Origin: an uncultured Candidatus Planktophila sp.
GTDB taxonomy: Bacteria > Actinomycetota > Actinomycetes > Nanopelagicales > Nanopelagicaceae
Length of the DNA: 46,835 nucleotides
Assembly: GCA_937864425.1 (NCBI GenBank)
Contig: CALMJL010000130.1
Location: 1-46,835 of the forward strand
Reading direction: 5' to 3'
The position numbers and the translations under genes were made by a program. Below the pieces are notes generated by a model, which worked only from the letters and a program-made list of their open reading frames with translations, ran no database searches and was not told the DNA's origin. Shown piece after piece: positions 42,302 to 46,835 of this stretch (the stretch's first letter is position 1; every line of letters begins with the position of its first letter).

Positions 42302-43290
42302 TGGCAGCTATCGGAATACCGGGTCTTGCACCTGACTTGGAGTTTGAACTCAAAGCTGGAATGCAGAAGGTTGAAGCGCTGCTACTGAGCCATATTCAAG
42401 GAAACTATCCGCTCGTTGAAGAAACATCACGCCATTTAGTTGCTGCGGGTGGAAAACGTTTAAGACCATTACTTACTTTGCTTGCATCTCACTATGGCGA
42501 TAAAGATAAATTTGGAATCGTTGAATCTGCAGTGGTGTGTGAGCTCACACATGTAGCAACGCTTTACCACGATGATGTGATGGATGAAGCGCGCTTGCGT
42601 CGCGGAGTTGTGAGTGCAAATGATCGCTGGGGAAATACTGTTGCCATCCTTACCGGTGATTATCTCTTTGCCAAAGTATCCGCACTCCTTGCAGATATTG
42701 GACCAGAAGCGGTGCGATTACAGGCATCAACCTTTGAGCGGTTGGTTATTGGTCAGATTATGGAGACACAAGGACCTCAACACGGTGAAGATCCCTTAGC
42801 CCACTATCTACAAGTTGTTGCAGATAAAACTGGTTCATTGATTTCAGCAAGTGCAAGATTCGGTGCGATGGTTGCCGGAGCACCTGATGAAATTAAGGAA
42901 ACACTCACAGTATTTGGCGAAAAAATTGGAATCGCATTTCAATTGGCAGATGACATTATTGATATTGCCAGCGACTCAGCTCAATCTGGAAAAACGCCAG
43001 GAACCGACTTACGTGAAGGTGTTCCTACTTTAGTAACACTCAACGTGATGCGATCTACGCGCAAAGAGGATAAAGAGCTGAAAAAGCTGGTCAGCGCACC
43101 TATCAAGGATGAGAAAAAGGTTGCTCAAGTATTGCGCGAACTTCGATCTCACCCTGCGCTTGCTGAGTCACGTGAACAACTAGATCAAGTAGCAAAAGAG
43201 GCGCGTGCTGCTTTAGGGCCGCTTCCAGTCAACGATGTCACTGGAGCGCTTTTTTCATTGTGCGATGCGATTGTCAATCGCTCTACTTGA
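42301..43290 (+). CDS. Polyprenyl (likely menaquinone side-chain) diphosphate synthase
   Basis: GGKRLRPLLTLL, first DDVMDEAR, second DDIIDIASD; trans-isoprenyl synthase family. TGATG overlap with nuoN. Confidence 0.94.
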   Translation: MAAIGIPGLAPDLEFELKAGMQKVEALLLSHIQGNYPLVEETSRHLVAAGGKRLRPLLTLLASHYGDKDKFGIVESAVVCELTHVATLYHDDVMDEARLRRGVVSANDRWGNTVAILTGDYLFAKVSALLADIGPEAVRLQASTFERLVIGQIMETQGPQHGEDPLAHYLQVVADKTGSLISASARFGAMVAGAPDEIKETLTVFGEKIGIAFQLADDIIDIASDSAQSGKTPGTDLREGVPTLVTLNVMRSTRKEDKELKKLVSAPIKDEKKVAQVLRELRSHPALAESREQLDQVAKEARAALGPLPVNDVTGALFSLCDAIVNRST

Positions 43291-44160
43291 GCGAACCAAA
43301 TCCGTTCCAAGCGCAAAGAGCGCTAACCAAATCACGATAAATCCAAACCAGCGTGCAGAAGACATTTCTTCATGGCGGACCCACACGCCAATAATGAAAG
43401 TGATTGTTGGAGTGATGTATTGCAGCAGCCCGATTGTGCTGTAGGGGAGTCTGGTAGTTGCTCCATTAAAGAGAAGCAATGGAATCGCTGTTACCGCACC
43501 AGCGCAGATCAGTAGTGTTGTTAGTAAGAAGCCGTGGCCAAATTGCCCGGTGCCATTATTTCCTAGGTACAGAAGGTAAAAACCATAGGGAATAAGAGAG
43601 AGCAAGGTTTCGATAGTAAGACCTTCAAGCGCTCCCAGATTTAATTTTTTCTTGATAAATCCATATAAACCCCATGAAACTGCAAGTGAAATTGCAATCC
43701 ACGGTAAGCGACCATAATCAATCGTCAGGATTGTTACTCCGATCGCACCGAGACCAACTGCAACCCATTGAGCTTTTCGTAACTTTTCATGGAGCAGAAA
43801 GACTCCAAGTCCAATAATGATGAGTGGGTTGATGTAATAACCAAGCGCTGCTTCAACGACATGTCCATTATTGGTAGCCCAGATGTAGGTAATCCAGTTA
43901 ATAGAGATCAATGAAGTTGTGGCAAATAATCCAGCTAGAGTCTTTGAATTGCGCATTACATTGAGCGTTGAAGCTAACTGCCGAGTGAGCGCAAGAACAA
44001 TCACACAGAATACGAGGGTCCACACTGCGCGATGAGAAACTATTTCGAGAGGATTAGCTGGTTCCAGTAATGGCCAGTACAAAGGGAAGAGCCCCCACAA
44101 AATGTAGGAGCTAAAACCAAATATTAGGCCGAGTGAGTACTCGTTTCGATGCTTTAGCAC
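43255..44160 (-). CDS. rarD: RarD-type EamA-family transporter
   Basis: GLIFGFSSYILWGLFPLYWPLLEPANPLEIVSHRAVWT, LLQYITPTITFIIGVWVRHE; multi-TM. Confidence 0.92.
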   Translation of the reverse strand: MLKHRNEYSLGLIFGFSSYILWGLFPLYWPLLEPANPLEIVSHRAVWTLVFCVIVLALTRQLASTLNVMRNSKTLAGLFATTSLISINWITYIWATNNGHVVEAALGYYINPLIIIGLGVFLLHEKLRKAQWVAVGLGAIGVTILTIDYGRLPWIAISLAVSWGLYGFIKKKLNLGALEGLTIETLLSLIPYGFYLLYLGNNGTGQFGHGFLLTTLLICAGAVTAIPLLLFNGATTRLPYSTIGLLQYITPTITFIIGVWVRHEEMSSARWFGFIVIWLALFALGTDLVRSSRAIDNRIAQ

Positions 44161-44649
44161 TTATCGATAATTGACGAATTGAACAGCGAAATCAAATTTA
44201 CCGTTCTTGATGAGTTCAATGGATGCTTGTAGGTCATCGCGACTCTTAGAGGAGACTCGTAGTTCATCACCCTGGATTTGAGACTTTACTGACTTTGGAC
44301 CTTCATCACGTAATAATTTGGCAATCTTCTTGGCATTCTCGGTAGAGATTCCTTCTTTGAGAGAGCAGCCAATTTTGTAAATTTTTCCAGATAACTGTGG
44401 TTCGCCAGCATCTAAGTGCTTCAAAGAGACTCCACGTTTAATCATCTTATCTTTCACAACTTCAAGAGCGGCTTTGGCACGTTCTTCGGTGTTGGCCTCG
44501 ATGGCCAATTTATCTCCAGAGAGTTCAATTTTTGCACCAGTATTTTTAAAATCAAAACGAGTATCAATTTCGCGAGAAGCTTGGTTGATTGCGTTATCGA
44601 GTTCCATGCGATCGATTTTTGAAACTACATCGAAACTGCTGTCAGCCAC
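44161..44649 (-). CDS. yajQ: YajQ family (UPF0234) nucleotide-binding protein
   Basis: [46 protein letters not shown] at 44649 with AAGGAG chosen over track TTG at 44664. Confidence 0.94.
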   Translation of the reverse strand: MADSSFDVVSKIDRMELDNAINQASREIDTRFDFKNTGAKIELSGDKLAIEANTEERAKAALEVVKDKMIKRGVSLKHLDAGEPQLSGKIYKIGCSLKEGISTENAKKIAKLLRDEGPKSVKSQIQGDELRVSSKSRDDLQASIELIKNGKFDFAVQFVNYR

Positions 44650-44704
44650 CGTAAACTCCTTCAATAAGATTAATTAATTGGAAGTATTTTAATAGCGCTC
44701 ATTC

Positions 44705-44710
44705 TAGGGT
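44705..44710 (+). promoter_or_regulatory. Candidate -10 (TAGGGT) for leaderless lldD-like transcript
   Basis: TAGGGT + 5 nt (AATTT) + GTG at 44716. Confidence 0.45.
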
Positions 44711-44715
44711 AATTT

Positions 44716-45945
44716 GTGCGTGTGATTCGCAGTCGTCGTAGATTCCCCAGTCTGCCGTATTTCTGGTCACTCATTGACTGGTCTCTTCCATCTTGGGGCC
44801 GCTACTCATCACAACTGGCTAAGGCGCAGAATGTTTTCGATATTGCAGTAATTGCCAAGAAGAGAACTCCAAAAGTGGTCTTTGATTATGTCGAAGGATC
44901 GGCAGTTGATGAAGTTGCCTACGACCGTACCCGGGATGCGTTATCAAGAATTGAAATCAACTCGCATGTATTGCGCGATGTATCAAATATCGACACTTCT
45001 ACAACTATCTTGGGTAAGAAAGTTGATTTACCAATTTGTTTTGCGCCAACTGGATATACCCGTTTGATGTATCACGTTGGCGAGCCCGCTGTTGCTAATG
45101 TTGCGGCAAATAAGAACACCGTCTACGCACTATCTACGATGGGCACAGTTTCACCTGCAGAGTTAGCAGCGGCAGTCCCTAGTTCTAGGCGATGGTTTCA
45201 GTTGTACATTATGAAAAAGCGCGAAGATACTTTGGCTGTAATCAAACAAGCGCGCGATTCTGGCTTTGAAACTTTAGTGTTAACAGTAGATACCCCAGTT
45301 GCTGGGTTGCGCTACCGTGATAATCGCAATGGACTTACCGTTCCACCCAAGATTCGTTTGAGCACCGTTTTTGCAATCGCACGTAAACCGCGGTGGTGGA
45401 TTAACTTATTCACTACCGGAAAATTGGAATTTGCTGCATTTCGGGGATGGGATAAACCGCTTTCAGATCTAGCGGCTCTTATCTTTGATCCATCCACAAA
45501 ATTTGAAGATATTAAATGGCTTCGCTCTGTCTGGTCTGGTCCTATCGTTATCAAAGGAATTCAAAGCGTCGCTGATGCTCAAGCTGTAGCAAAGCTGGGT
45601 GTTCAAGGAATCATTCTTTCCAATCACGGTGGTCGCCAATTTGATCGCGGACCGGTGCCCGTTGAAATCCTGCCTGATGTCGTTGCTGCTGTCGGTAAAA
45701 AAGTTGAAGTGTATATAGACGGTGGAATCATGTCTGGCCTTGATGCTTTAGGTGCGATTGCACTCGGCGCCAAAGCTGTATTTATTGGCCGAGCGTATTT
45801 ATATGGCGCTATGGCAAATGGTGAAGCTGGAGTTGAACAGGTCTATGAATTAATGAGACGAGAATTTATCAATGGGATGGCGCTGAGTGGATCGAGAACA
45901 ATTGCCGAAGTACAAAAACACGGGGCGAGGATAAGGAGCAAGTAA
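44716..45945 (+). CDS. FMN-dependent alpha-hydroxy-acid oxidizing protein (LldD/lactate dehydrogenase-like)
   Basis: RTPKVVFDYVEGSAVDEVAYDR, LPICFAPTGYTRLM, VLTVDTPVAGLRYRDNRNG, GIILSNHGGRQFDRGPVPVEILPDVV, DGGIMSGLDALGAIALGAKAVFIGRAYLYG. Confidence 0.94.
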   Translation: MRVIRSRRRFPSLPYFWSLIDWSLPSWGRYSSQLAKAQNVFDIAVIAKKRTPKVVFDYVEGSAVDEVAYDRTRDALSRIEINSHVLRDVSNIDTSTTILGKKVDLPICFAPTGYTRLMYHVGEPAVANVAANKNTVYALSTMGTVSPAELAAAVPSSRRWFQLYIMKKREDTLAVIKQARDSGFETLVLTVDTPVAGLRYRDNRNGLTVPPKIRLSTVFAIARKPRWWINLFTTGKLEFAAFRGWDKPLSDLAALIFDPSTKFEDIKWLRSVWSGPIVIKGIQSVADAQAVAKLGVQGIILSNHGGRQFDRGPVPVEILPDVVAAVGKKVEVYIDGGIMSGLDALGAIALGAKAVFIGRAYLYGAMANGEAGVEQVYELMRREFINGMALSGSRTIAEVQKHGARIRSK

Positions 45946-46728
45946 ATGGAGAAAATCGCAATAGTGACAGGTGGTGCTAAAGGCATTGGATATGGAAGCT
46001 CCCTGCGCCTGCTCGAAGATGGAGCCCATGTCATTGCTTTTGATCGAGATACAGCAGCCCTTGCTCAAGCTGAAAAAGATTTCGCACAATTTGGTGAAAA
46101 ATTTAGCGCAGTTAATGTAGATATTTCCTCAGACTCTGCAGTTTCTGCCGCCATCAACTCCGTTGGAAAAAAGTATGGACACATCAATTACTTAGTGAAT
46201 AGCGCTGGAATCCAAACCTATGGCACTGCAGTAGATACATCTGAAGAAGTATGGGATAGCACCTTCGCGGTAAATGTTAAAGCCATGTACTTAACAGCCA
46301 AGTATGCAATTCCGTTTATGCGCGTTGCACAAGGCGGATCCATCGTCAATATCTCTTCGGTGCAATCACTTTCCAATCAGAAAAATGTGGTCGCATATGC
46401 AGCATCAAAAGGTGCGGTCAATGCGCTTACCCGCGCCATCGCCATTGATCATGCTGCGGAGCAAATTAGGTGTAATGCAGTGCTACCAGGTTGCGTCGAT
46501 ACTCCGATGTTGCATGCAACTGCTAAGAAATTTGCTGGTGAAAAAAGCGAAGCAGAGTTACTGCACGAGTGGGGGCTTACACATCCACTTGGAAGAATGG
46601 CGAGCATTCATGAAATCGGCCAACTAGTTGGATTTTTATGCTCTGATAAATCTTCATTTATTACTGGAGCTTCTTATGTGATTGATGGTGGGTTAATTAC
46701 GCAAGTGCCAGTAATTCTTCCCGAGTAG
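45946..46728 (+). CDS. Short-chain dehydrogenase/reductase (SDR)
   Basis: AIVTGGAKGIGYGSSLRLLEDGA, NSAGIQTYG, YAASKGAVNALTRAIAIDHA, FITGASYVIDGGL. Confidence 0.95.
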   Translation: MEKIAIVTGGAKGIGYGSSLRLLEDGAHVIAFDRDTAALAQAEKDFAQFGEKFSAVNVDISSDSAVSAAINSVGKKYGHINYLVNSAGIQTYGTAVDTSEEVWDSTFAVNVKAMYLTAKYAIPFMRVAQGGSIVNISSVQSLSNQKNVVAYAASKGAVNALTRAIAIDHAAEQIRCNAVLPGCVDTPMLHATAKKFAGEKSEAELLHEWGLTHPLGRMASIHEIGQLVGFLCSDKSSFITGASYVIDGGLITQVPVILPE

Positions 46729-46785
46729 CGCGGATTTTAAGAAGCGCCCCAAATAAGGTAATCTTCGGCAGCCGTAAGAAACCTT

Positions 46786-46835
46786 GGCGGGTTGCCCGAG
46801 CGGCCAATGGGAGGGGACTGTAAATCCCCCGGCTC
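46786..46835 (+). tRNA. tRNA-Tyr (GTA), 3' part truncated by window end
   Basis: GGCGGGTTGCCCGAGCGGCCAATGGGAGGGGACTGTAAATCCCCCGGCTC: acceptor 5' strand, D-arm, and anticodon stem GGGGA / loop CTGTAAA / TCCCC with anticodon GTA at 46820-46822. Confidence 0.93.

Noticed and set aside
1-46835. CRISPR arrays, prophage, transposons or toxin-antitoxin/defence islands
   Set aside because: No direct-repeat arrays, integrase, transposase, or recognisable defence genes seen; gene content is core metabolism.

Overview
This 46.8-kb window is a compact, low-GC actinobacterial chromosome segment, probably from a streamlined freshwater acI/Nanopelagicales-type lineage (inferred from gene content and composition, no database search). 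I see no CRISPR array, phage or transposon. Most of it is core metabolism: a FAD-linked oxidase (truncated by the window edge), mutY, radA, proC, an XPB helicase operon, cytochrome c maturation genes (resA-like/ccdA/resB/ccsB), a menaquinone cluster (menA, E, B, C, D, F, G) containing bioY, a complete complex I operon (nuoA-N) coupled to a polyprenyl diphosphate synthase, rarD, yajQ, lldD-like, an SDR, and a truncated tRNA-Tyr. The points most worth a second look are: (1) menA appears to start at a non-canonical ATT codon with a strong Shine-Dalgarno, overlapping the menE stop codon; (2) TANNNT -10-like hexamers sit 5-9 nt upstream of many operon-leading start codons, suggesting pervasive leaderless transcription, including for the nuo operon; (3) a symmetric TAGGCTA between menE and menB could be a shared bidirectional -10; (4) a 32-codon bS22-like ribosomal micro-ORF is missing from the supplied ORF track; (5) XPB helicase and its helicase-associated partner gene are separated by an M20 peptidase, with ATGA overlaps at both junctions. 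I found no clear-cut entirely novel defence or mobile system.
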